Of a stretch of 64,000 nt of DNA, positions 35,658-44,935 are shown one piece after another. The DNA lies in NCBI GenBank assembly GCA_947169885.1, contig CAMVRM010000003.1, positions 53,937 to 117,936 on the forward strand, read 5' to 3'. The notes beneath the pieces were generated by a model. The model did not search any database, was not told where the DNA came from, and saw only the letters and a program-made list of their open reading frames with translations. This DNA is from an uncultured Ruminococcus sp. Lineage in GTDB: Bacteria; Bacillota; Clostridia; Oscillospirales; Ruminococcaceae. Every line of letters starts with the position of its first letter. The first letter of the stretch is position 1. Position numbers and translations under genes: made by a program.

Positions 35658-38174
35658 TTATTCGGTCATAAGTTCTGTTACGGATATTGCCTTGATCTTT
35701 CCTGCGCTGATGTAAGTCACAGCATAGCAGAACGCCGCAAGTATCACATCTGCAATTATCGTCAGCGGTATGTTCAGCTCAACGTATGCACCGAACGCCA
35801 TGAGCCAGAATGCGCTGTAAACGTACTTTGCCGCAAATGACGCTATTATCACGGAAACTATGGTCACGGGCATGGTTTTTACAGCTATCTGTTTCATAAG
35901 GTCTTTTGAGGTGTAGCCCATACCCTTCATGATACCAAGTTTCCTGCGCTGACGTTTCACATTCGATGAAGCGATAAGCCCCAGGATAACGGCTACAACT
36001 ACGGAAAGCACGATCATTGCACCGATAGAGCCGTATTCCGACACCGCAGAAACATTAGTCAATTCCTGCTCCGCCAATGTCATGAGCGAGAAAACGTCCT
36101 TTATGATAAAATGCCTGCTGTTTCCCGTGATGAGCTGTCCGTCCACGACTACTGCATAGTCGATATTTGTTACCCCGTACTGCGAGGTCAGCAAAGCAAG
36201 CTTTTCATCTGCCGCCGCACGAATGCGTTCTTCAAGAGTGCCGCTTACATTACCTGCCTCCACGCTGTCCTTTGCAAAAGTGCCGAACTTCTCGTTCAGC
36301 TTTTCCTCAAACTGCTCCTGTGTCACGCCGTCTTTCAGGTATACCGAAATAATGTTCGGACGTGCATCGGGGCAGGCACGGCAGTAGCCCTCAGAGGTCA
36401 TATACAGCATTGTTCCGTTATTCATAATTGAGCTTGTCATACCCGTGACGATGAACTTAGTTTCTGTTCCGCTGCCCTTGATAACTATGCTGTCACCGAT
36501 GTCCGTACCCACAAGCTGTTTTCTCTGAACAGTTATCATAACTTCATTGTCATGTTCGGGAAATCTGCCGTCTATGAGCTTTATGTTCTCCGAATCATTA
36601 TAATCATCGAATATTACCGCAGTACCGCCGTATTCAGTTCCCTTGACGGAAAGATACCCCTCCTTATAGTCCACGAGTGCTTTTCTCACTCCCGAAATTT
36701 CGGCTATCTCGTCCCTTACCGCATAAGCGTCAACGCCGTTTAGCAGTTCCACCTCAGTTACAATGTCATCACCTGTCATTGACATAAGACCGTCAATGCC
36801 GTGTCCGAAAAATTCCATAGCTGTCACGCAGAAAAGTATAGCCGTGCCTGCCGCAATTATGCAGACAGCCGTTCCGACAGCAGACTTCATATCGCCGAGA
36901 AAGCTTTTCATCGCAAGCGTGACATTGATGTTTCCCTTTGACTTTTCCAGCGGAAGTATGTTCCTGTCAAAATGGTGTGTGCGTATGCCTTTTCTGAATG
37001 CCGCAACAGGCGGATATTTCTTGACCTTTGCCGCCTTTATCAGCGCAAAAGCAGTAACAAGCACCACAACGGCTGACCCTGCAAGAAGTATCATTCCGCC
37101 CTCTGTTTTAACTGTCACGGGTCTGCCTATCATGTTTTGTATGCCTTTATTCATAAGCGGACTTACAAGAAATGCTCCGACAGCGCCCAGCACCGCACCG
37201 ATGCCTGCGGTCATCACATATTCGTACACATATGAAAGTGATATTTCACGGGAACGGTAGCCCAGCGCTTCGAGAACACCTATCTGCTGCATCTGGTCTT
37301 GTATGTCATTGGTTATGCGGTGCATTATCATAAGAACCGCCGAAAGCATGGTTATCCCGGAGAAAAACGCCAGAAAATACATGAACATATTGATGAATTG
37401 CAGAGAATTTGCCTTTTCAAACCGTACACCGTCACGATAATAATAGGCGTTGATCCCTTCTCCGCTGATGCTTTCACACTTTTCTATATGTGCTTCATCG
37501 GTATACGCAGTACCTTCGGAGTCAAAGCAAAGCACAGTACACTCCCCGTCATAGCCGCCGCTGAATACCAGCTTGAAAAGCTCATAATCGTTATCGGAAA
37601 TGACCATTTTATAGCCATAGCCCGGATCGTTATACAATCCTGTCTTGTAAAAGCCTGCTATGGTGAACGGATATTCTCTGCCGTTCTTGCAGGCAGTCAG
37701 CGTATCGCCCGGCTTGTAACCCTCGCTGATATGGAAAAACATAGGCAGCCATATAGGATGTTCCAGCTTTTCTATCTCCTCATCAGAGATTTTGTCAGTC
37801 TTGACAAAATCCTCTATCTTCCGTTCTGCCTTTTCGGTAACGAAAAATGATTTATAACTGCGATCCTCGCCATTGTTGTTTACATAATCAAGCAGATCAA
37901 CAAATACGGCTTCTGTCTCGGTTATGTCAGTGATGCCGAAGTCTGTTTCAAGCAATTGCTTGTATTCGTCACGGTATTTGTCTTTGTTTATAAAAACGAT
38001 AGTATCCTTTGCCCCTGCCTGTGCGAAGCTGTCATCATAAGCCTTGTTCGCCTTTGAGATATTTGCCATGAACACCGCCAGCATAAGCGTTGTTATCATC
38101 GTGAGAAAAGCGATAGCCACAGCTTCCTTCTTGTTCTTTTTCAGCTTGAAAAGCGATAAGCGAAGTATCTTCAT
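35658..38174 (-). CDS. ABC transporter permease (FtsX-type)
   Basis: Two FtsX-like blocks (QMQQIGVLEALGYRSREISLSYVYEY; RRKLGIMKGMGYTSKDLMKQI). Confidence 0.88.
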   Translation of the reverse strand: MKILRLSLFKLKKNKKEAVAIAFLTMITTLMLAVFMANISKANKAYDDSFAQAGAKDTIVFINKDKYRDEYKQLLETDFGITDITETEAVFVDLLDYVNNNGEDRSYKSFFVTEKAERKIEDFVKTDKISDEEIEKLEHPIWLPMFFHISEGYKPGDTLTACKNGREYPFTIAGFYKTGLYNDPGYGYKMVISDNDYELFKLVFSGGYDGECTVLCFDSEGTAYTDEAHIEKCESISGEGINAYYYRDGVRFEKANSLQFINMFMYFLAFFSGITMLSAVLMIMHRITNDIQDQMQQIGVLEALGYRSREISLSYVYEYVMTAGIGAVLGAVGAFLVSPLMNKGIQNMIGRPVTVKTEGGMILLAGSAVVVLVTAFALIKAAKVKKYPPVAAFRKGIRTHHFDRNILPLEKSKGNINVTLAMKSFLGDMKSAVGTAVCIIAAGTAILFCVTAMEFFGHGIDGLMSMTGDDIVTEVELLNGVDAYAVRDEIAEISGVRKALVDYKEGYLSVKGTEYGGTAVIFDDYNDSENIKLIDGRFPEHDNEVMITVQRKQLVGTDIGDSIVIKGSGTETKFIVTGMTSSIMNNGTMLYMTSEGYCRACPDARPNIISVYLKDGVTQEQFEEKLNEKFGTFAKDSVEAGNVSGTLEERIRAAADEKLALLTSQYGVTNIDYAVVVDGQLITGNSRHFIIKDVFSLMTLAEQELTNVSAVSEYGSIGAMIVLSVVVAVILGLIASSNVKRQRRKLGIMKGMGYTSKDLMKQIAVKTMPVTIVSVIIASFAAKYVYSAFWLMAFGAYVELNIPLTIIADVILAAFCYAVTYISAGKIKAISVTELMTE

Positions 38175-38185
38175 GTCCTCACTCC

Positions 38186-38947
38186 TTACCAGCCCATTTC
38201 TTCAAGGAAAGCCGTCAGACCTGCACGGCGTTCCTGTTTATCGTCCTCACCGTATGGCTTCATGCGGTAGTCGCCCACAACGCCGCCGTCACGCAGATAC
38301 AGCACTCTTGTGCCTCTAAGAGCCGTTTTCAGGTCATGTGTTACCATGACGATGCTCTGACCGTTTTTGTGTATCTCGGTGAAGATGTCCAGCACATCAC
38401 GGCTCGATGCGGAATTTAGCGCACCTGTCGGCTCGTCTGCAAAGAGTATCTTCGGGTCATTGATTATCGCACGAACGATCCCCACTCTCTGCGCCTCGCC
38501 GCCCGAAAGCTGATTGGGGTATTTCTTACGGTCTTCCTCGTTCAGCCCGACTTTTTTCAGGAGTGTTTTTGCCTTATTCACAAGTTCGGGAGTGTTTTTC
38601 TGCACGATGAGCGCCCCTGTCAGCACATTGTCAAGCACTGTCTGATCGTTAAGCAGATACACGCTCTGAAAGACAAATCCGCAGTTGCCCCGTCTGAACT
38701 GTGCAAGCTGATCGTTGGAGTAGTCCTGTATCTGCGTATCTCCGAAAAAGATCTTACCGAGCGTGGGCTTATCCATACCCGAAAGAGCATAAAGCAAGGT
38801 GGACTTTCCCGAACCCGACGAACCCATGATAACTGTGAAGTCGCCCTCGTTAATGTCAAGGTCAAGATTCTTGATAACGTGCTGTTGAGTGCCGCCGTTT
38901 GAAAATGATTTGCAAAGTTTTTCTGTTCTTAAAATAGAAGAAGCCAT
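38186..38947 (-). CDS. ABC transporter ATP-binding protein
   Basis: GSSGSGKSTLLYAL Walker A; LSGGEAQRVGIVRAII; ILFADEPTGALN. Confidence 0.94.
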   Translation of the reverse strand: MASSILRTEKLCKSFSNGGTQQHVIKNLDLDINEGDFTVIMGSSGSGKSTLLYALSGMDKPTLGKIFFGDTQIQDYSNDQLAQFRRGNCGFVFQSVYLLNDQTVLDNVLTGALIVQKNTPELVNKAKTLLKKVGLNEEDRKKYPNQLSGGEAQRVGIVRAIINDPKILFADEPTGALNSASSRDVLDIFTEIHKNGQSIVMVTHDLKTALRGTRVLYLRDGGVVGDYRMKPYGEDDKQERRAGLTAFLEEMGW

Positions 38948-39060
38948 ATATAAAATCCTTTCCGCAGACTTTTTCTGCTGTTCTAAGGATATTATACATG
39001 ACTTCGGGAAATTCTTCCATAAATCTTTCTTGTAAATTTCTTATATTTTTCTTAAATGAG

Positions 39061-39213
39061 TCCTCGGGGTCCTCGGGCGGACGGCTCATTGCCCTCGCAC
39101 TTTCGTTTTGCTGAAACCGATCGTTTGCGATGCTCGGGGTCCTCGGGCGGACGGCTCGATTCCCTCGCACTATCATTTAGCTTGAACCTTTTTTTGGCAA
39201 TGCTCGGGGCTTT
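39061..39213. repeat. 70-bp-period tandem repeat (two full copies plus partial third)
   Basis: TCCTCGGGGTCCTCGGGCGGACGGCTC... at 39061, TGCTCGGGGTCCTCGGGCGGACGGCTC... at 39131, TGCTCGGGGCT at 39201; exact 70-bp spacing. Confidence 0.75.
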
Positions 39214-39244
39214 CATAAGTTTGAACATGGCTCCGGAATAATAA

Positions 39245-40570
39245 TTAACTTAGTGGGATTATAAGTGTTATTGCAAGACCGCTGTCGCTTTCGGCGGTAA
39301 GGTCGCCGTTCATCTTTTTCATCAGCGTTTTTGCAATATACAGCCCCAGACCGTTGCCGTCTGTACTGCTTTCAGCCCACGCTCTGCCACGATAGAATTT
39401 GTTGGTGATAAGTTCTATCTCGTCTGAGGAAACGCCATGCCCGTGGTCTTGAATACGCATTTCAAGAAAGCCCTCGGACAGCTTAAAATCCACATTTATC
39501 GGAGTATCAGCATACTTGTAGGAATTTGAGATGATATTCCCGATGACCTGCGCCATACGCTTTTTGTCGATACTGATGATAACGGCAGGCGGTTCTTCCA
39601 TGACCGCATAATGCTTATCATCACAGCTTTTCACAATATCGGCAAGCACTCCCGAATTTTCATCACGGCAGTTGACCTTGAACTCGCCGAGATCATCAAG
39701 TGTCGATGTGAACAGGTCGCTCACAAGTGCGTTTATCTGCTCCGATTTTTGCAGGATCCCGTCCACGCCGTCATTCATGCTGTCTATCTCGTCCCTGCCG
39801 AAAGTTATATCGCTGTCGGAGTTCTCAGCCTTGACGGAAAAACGCATCTGCAAAAGTTCTGCTGCAAGCTTTATCCCCGTGACAGGCGTTTTGAGGTCGT
39901 GGCTCAGCGATGCCACAAGTTCACGCTCTTTCTTTTGCAATTCAAGTTCACGCTGTTTCGATGCGGCAAGCTCCTCACGCATTATGTCAAAGCTCTCCGA
40001 GAATGCACCGAAAAGATTGTCCCTGTCCATTTCGAGCGGTTCGTCAAGTCTGCCCTCTGCGACTTTGCCTGCGAAAGACTGCATTTTACGAAACGGTGTG
40101 ATAATGTTACTGTTTAAGTATACTCCGAAGCCTGTCATTCCCAGCAGAATGATAAGACCGCCGACACTCATTCCCATAATAAAACGATACCGAAGCGTTC
40201 TGTATCTGTCAAGCCCGTCATCGAGCATGATAACACAGCCCCATACACCGCTTTCATCTTTCAGATACTGATAGGGATAACGCTTTTGTATCGCCGTTTC
40301 GGCTGTCAGTTCGTCTTTTACATTGATATTGGAATACAGCACATTGTCGGTCATATCCAAAATTACAAAACCGCCGTCATAGCCCGTATCACCGAGTATA
40401 TCAAGTTCCGAACGATGTTTTTCGGCAGTTCTTGCAATATCATTCAGCGCAGTTATCGTCTGCCGTGAGGTGTCCTGTGTGACGTTTTGTGAAGTCAGAA
40501 CAGCGAACAGAATGATACCCGCAAGAAATATCACCGCCGTCAGAATGGTTATCATGATATAGCTTTTCAT
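39245..40570 (-). CDS. Sensor histidine kinase
   Basis: LVASLSHDLKTPVTGIKLAAELL; GNIISNSYKYAD; GNGLGLYIAKTLMKKM. Confidence 0.92.
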   Translation of the reverse strand: MKSYIMITILTAVIFLAGIILFAVLTSQNVTQDTSRQTITALNDIARTAEKHRSELDILGDTGYDGGFVILDMTDNVLYSNINVKDELTAETAIQKRYPYQYLKDESGVWGCVIMLDDGLDRYRTLRYRFIMGMSVGGLIILLGMTGFGVYLNSNIITPFRKMQSFAGKVAEGRLDEPLEMDRDNLFGAFSESFDIMREELAASKQRELELQKKERELVASLSHDLKTPVTGIKLAAELLQMRFSVKAENSDSDITFGRDEIDSMNDGVDGILQKSEQINALVSDLFTSTLDDLGEFKVNCRDENSGVLADIVKSCDDKHYAVMEEPPAVIISIDKKRMAQVIGNIISNSYKYADTPINVDFKLSEGFLEMRIQDHGHGVSSDEIELITNKFYRGRAWAESSTDGNGLGLYIAKTLMKKMNGDLTAESDSGLAITLIIPLS

Positions 40571-41331
40571 GCGCCGTCACCATGAAAAAGAGCATCCTTT
40601 TCCACAACATAGCCCACGCCCCACACAGTCTTTATGACAGCAGGATTTTTGAGGTCAGGCTCTATCTTTTCTCTGATATGACGGATATGCACGGAGATAG
40701 TTCCGTCGCCCGTGTATTCGTCCTCCCATACGTTTTTCAGCAGTTCTTCCTTCGTCACAACTCTGCCTGCGTTTTCAAGCAGATAGGTGAGCAGTTTATA
40801 TTCCATTGCTCTGAATTCTTCCTGCCTGCCGTGGGTCATCAGCTTGTGCATGGAGGTATCAAGATAAACGCCCTCACGGAAATATATCCTGCCCTCATCT
40901 GTCCGGATCGTCTTTTCCTGCGTGCCTGCCGCCGCAAGCTGTGCCGCTTCCCTTGCCTTTTCGTATCTGCCGAGTATCGCCTTGACCTTTGCAAATAAAA
41001 CGCCAAGTGTATAGGGCTTTTTGATGTAATCATCGCCGCCGATGTTCAGCGCTATGATAACATCGTCATCGCTTGTGCGTGCGCTTATGAAAAGTATGGG
41101 CATATCATAGCTCTCCCGAACTTTTTTGCACAGGTCAAAACCCGACTTGCCGCCGAGGTTTATGTCGAGCAGAAGCAAGGATATTTCATGTGTATCAAGA
41201 AACTCCACCGTCGCATCATAGCTTGTGACATATGCTGTTTTTAAACCTAAGATATTGAAATATTCTGCTGTTGAGCGTGCTATCAGTTCATCATCGTCTA
41301 TCATCAAAACTTTGTGATCTGTATCGTTCAT
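40567..41331 (-). CDS. OmpR-family response regulator
   Basis: LMIDDDELIARS, LLLLDINLGGKSGFDL, winged helix C-terminus; overlaps the kinase start by 4 nt. Confidence 0.93.
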   Translation of the reverse strand: MNDTDHKVLMIDDDELIARSTAEYFNILGLKTAYVTSYDATVEFLDTHEISLLLLDINLGGKSGFDLCKKVRESYDMPILFISARTSDDDVIIALNIGGDDYIKKPYTLGVLFAKVKAILGRYEKAREAAQLAAAGTQEKTIRTDEGRIYFREGVYLDTSMHKLMTHGRQEEFRAMEYKLLTYLLENAGRVVTKEELLKNVWEDEYTGDGTISVHIRHIREKIEPDLKNPAVIKTVWGVGYVVEKDALFHGDGA

Positions 41332-41459
41332 ATATGCCTCCCGTCCGAAACATTTGTTTGTATATGTCTCTGTTTCTCATCATGATATATTGAGAATATT
41401 TTTGTTTATTATAACACATTTTCCGAGTTTTTTCAATAGTCAAAAATATCAGTTACTAA

Positions 41460-41620
41460 GAACCTGTCTTCACAAGACTCTGTACGTGTCTTTTCAACGA
41501 TATTCAGTCGCTTTCTGCGTTGAAAAACCTTGCAGTGCGACAGCACAACTGCGGTTTTTCGCCTTGAAATCGACTAAATCTCGCTGAAAATCCACGCACA
41601 TTTCTTGTGAAGACAGGTTC
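41460..41620 (+). mobile_element. 161-bp MITE-like element, copy 1 (TSD TAA at 41457-41459/41621-41623)
   Basis: GAACCTGTCTTCACAAG...CTTGTGAAGACAGGTTC perfect 17-bp TIRs; identical to copies 2 and 3. Confidence 0.9.
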
Positions 41621-41643
41621 TAAGAAATAACCATAAAGAAAAA

Positions 41644-41682
41644 ACTGTGCAGAGTTTTGCTCCGCACAGTCTCTATTTTTAC
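41644..41682. terminator. Terminator hairpin
   Basis: ACTGTGC...GCACAGT, convergent to the minus-strand gene end. Confidence 0.5.
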
Positions 41683-41713
41683 ATAAAACAGCAATTTTGT
41701 TCTACTCAGAACA

Positions 41714-42150
41714 AATTACTTCACAGTGACACTAACAGCGTGTTTGATAGCCTCGGAAACGCCCCATGTGCCGTTTACCTTTGCGGCAACAGCTACTTTG
41801 TAGGTCTTGCCGGGGGTCATGTTTTTGGGAGTGGTGTAGCTTGTTGAAGAAGCGGAAATGTTCTGCGTCTGTATTCTCCACTTGCCTGCAAGATATACTG
41901 CAATGCCGTAGTTTGTTGCTCCGCTAACAGGTTTCCATGAAAATCTTATCTGATGAAACTTATCGCTGTACTCTATATTCGTTATCTCGGGATATGCAGG
42001 AGTTGAATCAACTATCAGATCAAGATATTCGATGTTTTTGATAACTGCATCAGCAGGGTCATATGTAAATTTGACAGACACCTTGTCTCCGACTTCATAG
42101 AATGCAAGATTTTTGCTGTCGCTGTCAAAGTAGCCCTCAGCAGGAAAACG
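41714..42150 (-). repeat. 437-bp perfect direct repeat, copy 1 (C-terminal module of paralog A)
   Basis: Identical to 43244-43680 at constant offset 1530, compared line by line. Confidence 0.9.
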
Positions 42151-43218
42151 ATATGTGCCGTTGTTCCTGAATGTTACGGAAGAATAACCGTTCGTGTTAA
42201 TGTCAATGGCGGTTATCTCATCGGTAAATTCGGCAGTTGAAACAGCAGGCTTTGCATTTTCAAGGTCAAATCTGCCCGACTCGTCCTTGATCTTGCTCCA
42301 TGTGTATCGCATGAACCATCCGTCAAAATCGGTGATGACGCTTGAAGAACCTGCCATCATTATCGAACCGCCGCCGTCAACAGGGAAACCTCCCGGCGGA
42401 AAACCGTCCAACTCCCCTTCACCGCCGTAGAAATCCGTAAAGCCAAATCCATGACCCACTTCATGTATCTGAACGTGCGGAGTGGTCGTTCCGTTTGCAA
42501 GCCCGAGATAGTATGTGTCGCTAAGTCTCTGACCCCAGTCTCCGCCGCAGCCGCCGATGTCGGGGAAACCCTGCGTTGCCCAGATATACATATCAAAACG
42601 TTTGTCAAGTCCGCCGGGATATTCATAGTTCTTATCCGAAAAATGATCGAATCTCGAAAGTTCGGAAGGGGCGCTTGCCATGACTGTCGGAATATTACTG
42701 CTTTCTCCCGGCTGTATCACATACTGCTGAACATCGGTGTATACAACTTCATCGGAATGAAGATCGAGAAGAAGAGAGCTGTCTGCAACAGCCCAGCCGA
42801 CAATACTTACATCAACGTGCTGATAAGGCCAGTTTTCATAACCTACAAGCCAGTCTGTCCATGCGTTGACACATTCCTCCAATGCAGTTTCAAGGTTCTG
42901 ACGCTGTTCGTATGTGATAGTTTTCTCAGAATGCCAGCGAACAACATAGTTCAATGTTCCCTTGCCGTCAATTATCTGGTCGAAAAGCGAATTCCAGCGG
43001 CGGTTCTGCGAACCCAAAGAGTTTTCACGAACAACACGGTTCTGCCATATCCAGTCTGCCGCACTTTGATATTTGCTCGGCATATCATTGATAGAAGCGG
43101 CACAGACACTTATCTGTTCCGTTTTGCTCATCGGCATAAGAGCGTTTCCGCCGATCATCGAGCCGCACATGAGCAGTGCCAATGCCGATGAAGTGATCCG
43201 TTTTATACTATTATTCAT
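41716..43218 (-). CDS. Secreted HExxH putative metallopeptidase with C-terminal FnIII-like module (paralog A)
   Basis: Signal peptide; HEVGHGFGFTDFYGGEGELDGFPPGGFP; C-terminal FnIII-like PEITNIEYSDKFHQIRFSWKPVSGATNYGIAVYLAGKW. Confidence 0.75.
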   Translation of the reverse strand: MNNSIKRITSSALALLMCGSMIGGNALMPMSKTEQISVCAASINDMPSKYQSAADWIWQNRVVRENSLGSQNRRWNSLFDQIIDGKGTLNYVVRWHSEKTITYEQRQNLETALEECVNAWTDWLVGYENWPYQHVDVSIVGWAVADSSLLLDLHSDEVVYTDVQQYVIQPGESSNIPTVMASAPSELSRFDHFSDKNYEYPGGLDKRFDMYIWATQGFPDIGGCGGDWGQRLSDTYYLGLANGTTTPHVQIHEVGHGFGFTDFYGGEGELDGFPPGGFPVDGGGSIMMAGSSSVITDFDGWFMRYTWSKIKDESGRFDLENAKPAVSTAEFTDEITAIDINTNGYSSVTFRNNGTYRFPAEGYFDSDSKNLAFYEVGDKVSVKFTYDPADAVIKNIEYLDLIVDSTPAYPEITNIEYSDKFHQIRFSWKPVSGATNYGIAVYLAGKWRIQTQNISASSTSYTTPKNMTPGKTYKVAVAAKVNGTWGVSEAIKHAVSVTVK

Positions 43219-43243
43219 ATAATATCAGCCTTTCTGTTTTTAC

Positions 43244-43680
43244 AATTACTTCACAGTGACACTAACAGCGTGTTTGATAGCCTCGGAAACGCCCCATGTG
43301 CCGTTTACCTTTGCGGCAACAGCTACTTTGTAGGTCTTGCCGGGGGTCATGTTTTTGGGAGTGGTGTAGCTTGTTGAAGAAGCGGAAATGTTCTGCGTCT
43401 GTATTCTCCACTTGCCTGCAAGATATACTGCAATGCCGTAGTTTGTTGCTCCGCTAACAGGTTTCCATGAAAATCTTATCTGATGAAACTTATCGCTGTA
43501 CTCTATATTCGTTATCTCGGGATATGCAGGAGTTGAATCAACTATCAGATCAAGATATTCGATGTTTTTGATAACTGCATCAGCAGGGTCATATGTAAAT
43601 TTGACAGACACCTTGTCTCCGACTTCATAGAATGCAAGATTTTTGCTGTCGCTGTCAAAGTAGCCCTCAGCAGGAAAACG
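43244..43680 (-). repeat. 437-bp perfect direct repeat, copy 2 (C-terminal module of paralog B)
   Basis: Identical to 41714-42150. Confidence 0.9.
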
Positions 43681-44742
43681 GTATGTGCCGTTGTTCCTGA
43701 ATGTTACAGATGAATATCCGTTAGTGTTAAGGTCAATGGCGGTTATCTCATCGGTAAATTCAGCCGTTGAAGTGGTATCAGCGATCGGCTGAATGCTTTT
43801 CAGGTCAAATCTGCCGGGTTCATCTTTTATCTTGCTCCATGTGTAGCGAGCGAAGTATTTATCGAAGGTGTTTATATAACCGCATGAACCTGCCATCATG
43901 ATCGAACCCTCGCCGCCGGGGAAACCTCCGGGAGGAAAACCGTCCGACTCCCCTTCACCGCCGTAATAATCGGGAAAACCGAATCCGTGTCCCATTTCAT
44001 GCAGAAGTATGTGCTGACTGGTCGTGCCGTCAATAAGTCCAAGCACTGACTTATCGGAAAGTATCTGTCCGTAGTGATAGCCATAGCCTCCCATGTCTAT
44101 CATGCCCGTGATGCCATGCAGATACATATCGTAGCGGTTGTCATAACTGCCCTGATAACTCCAGTTTTTGTCGTTCCAGTGGACATATCGGGAAATATCA
44201 ACAGGCTCGGCAGGTTGGATATTCGGAACGCTTGAATTGCCCATGCCGCTTGAGATCATGTCATCATGCAGCCACGAAGAAGTTGTTTGAGTATACACAA
44301 CTTCGTCAGGCTGACGGTCAAGGATACAGCTCTCGTCAAGCACTGCATATCCGACTACCTTAACATTTACATGATCTATCGGCCAGTCATCGTATCCTAC
44401 AAGGCAGTCATTCCATTTGTTGACAGCTTCTTCAAGCATTTTCGACAGCTTCTGACGCTGTGCAAGTGTGATCTTCTCATATGACTGCCAGATAAGGATA
44501 TATTGCAGTGTGCCGTTTCCTGCAATTATCTGGTCGTAGATCGTTGACCACGCCTCACACGATCTCTCCGTTTCGATACGGTTCTTCCATATCCAGTCAC
44601 AGGCAGTGCGGTAGTCCTGCGGAATGTCAGTGACCGTCTCGGCAGACACAGAGAACGATGCAAACGTCGGGAACTGTGCTGTCATCGAGGACGTACACAT
44701 TGCCGCTGCTAACAGTGCGGCGGCGATCTTTTTACTCAGCAT
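43246..44742 (-). CDS. Secreted HExxH putative metallopeptidase with C-terminal FnIII-like module (paralog B)
   Basis: Signal peptide; HEMGHGFGFPDYYGGEGESDGFPPGGFPGGEGSIMMAGS; same C-terminal module as paralog A. Confidence 0.75.
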   Translation of the reverse strand: MLSKKIAAALLAAAMCTSSMTAQFPTFASFSVSAETVTDIPQDYRTACDWIWKNRIETERSCEAWSTIYDQIIAGNGTLQYILIWQSYEKITLAQRQKLSKMLEEAVNKWNDCLVGYDDWPIDHVNVKVVGYAVLDESCILDRQPDEVVYTQTTSSWLHDDMISSGMGNSSVPNIQPAEPVDISRYVHWNDKNWSYQGSYDNRYDMYLHGITGMIDMGGYGYHYGQILSDKSVLGLIDGTTSQHILLHEMGHGFGFPDYYGGEGESDGFPPGGFPGGEGSIMMAGSCGYINTFDKYFARYTWSKIKDEPGRFDLKSIQPIADTTSTAEFTDEITAIDLNTNGYSSVTFRNNGTYRFPAEGYFDSDSKNLAFYEVGDKVSVKFTYDPADAVIKNIEYLDLIVDSTPAYPEITNIEYSDKFHQIRFSWKPVSGATNYGIAVYLAGKWRIQTQNISASSTSYTTPKNMTPGKTYKVAVAAKVNGTWGVSEAIKHAVSVTVK

Positions 44743-44885
44743 TATTTTTTCCTCCCTTAGCCAAATTTGTGAAAAATTTTAATTTATATTCGAGGTTAGT
44801 TACATTGTACTGCATTTTTCTGCAAATGTCAATAAATAATTATCTAAAATAACTAAGTTTTATTTGCATTAACTGTAATATTGTC

Positions 44886-44914
44886 TTGATTTATTCGGAT
44901 AAGTGTGATATAAT
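44886..44914 (+). promoter_or_regulatory. sigmaA-type promoter
   Basis: TTGATT-N12-TGTGA-TATAAT. Confidence 0.55.
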
Positions 44915-44935
44915 AGTACAATAGAGAGGTGGCTG

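Noticed and set aside
38862-39176. 104-aa minus-strand ORF across the 70-bp repeat
   Set aside because: MSRPPEDPEDSFKKN... type translation of the repeat, overlapping the ABC ATPase start; likely noncoding.
39061-39213. CRISPR array
   Set aside because: Repeats are about 70 bp, head-to-tail without unique spacers; no cas genes.
42451-43191. 246-aa plus-strand ORF
   Set aside because: Antisense to secreted paralog A, which has a signal peptide and conserved paralog.
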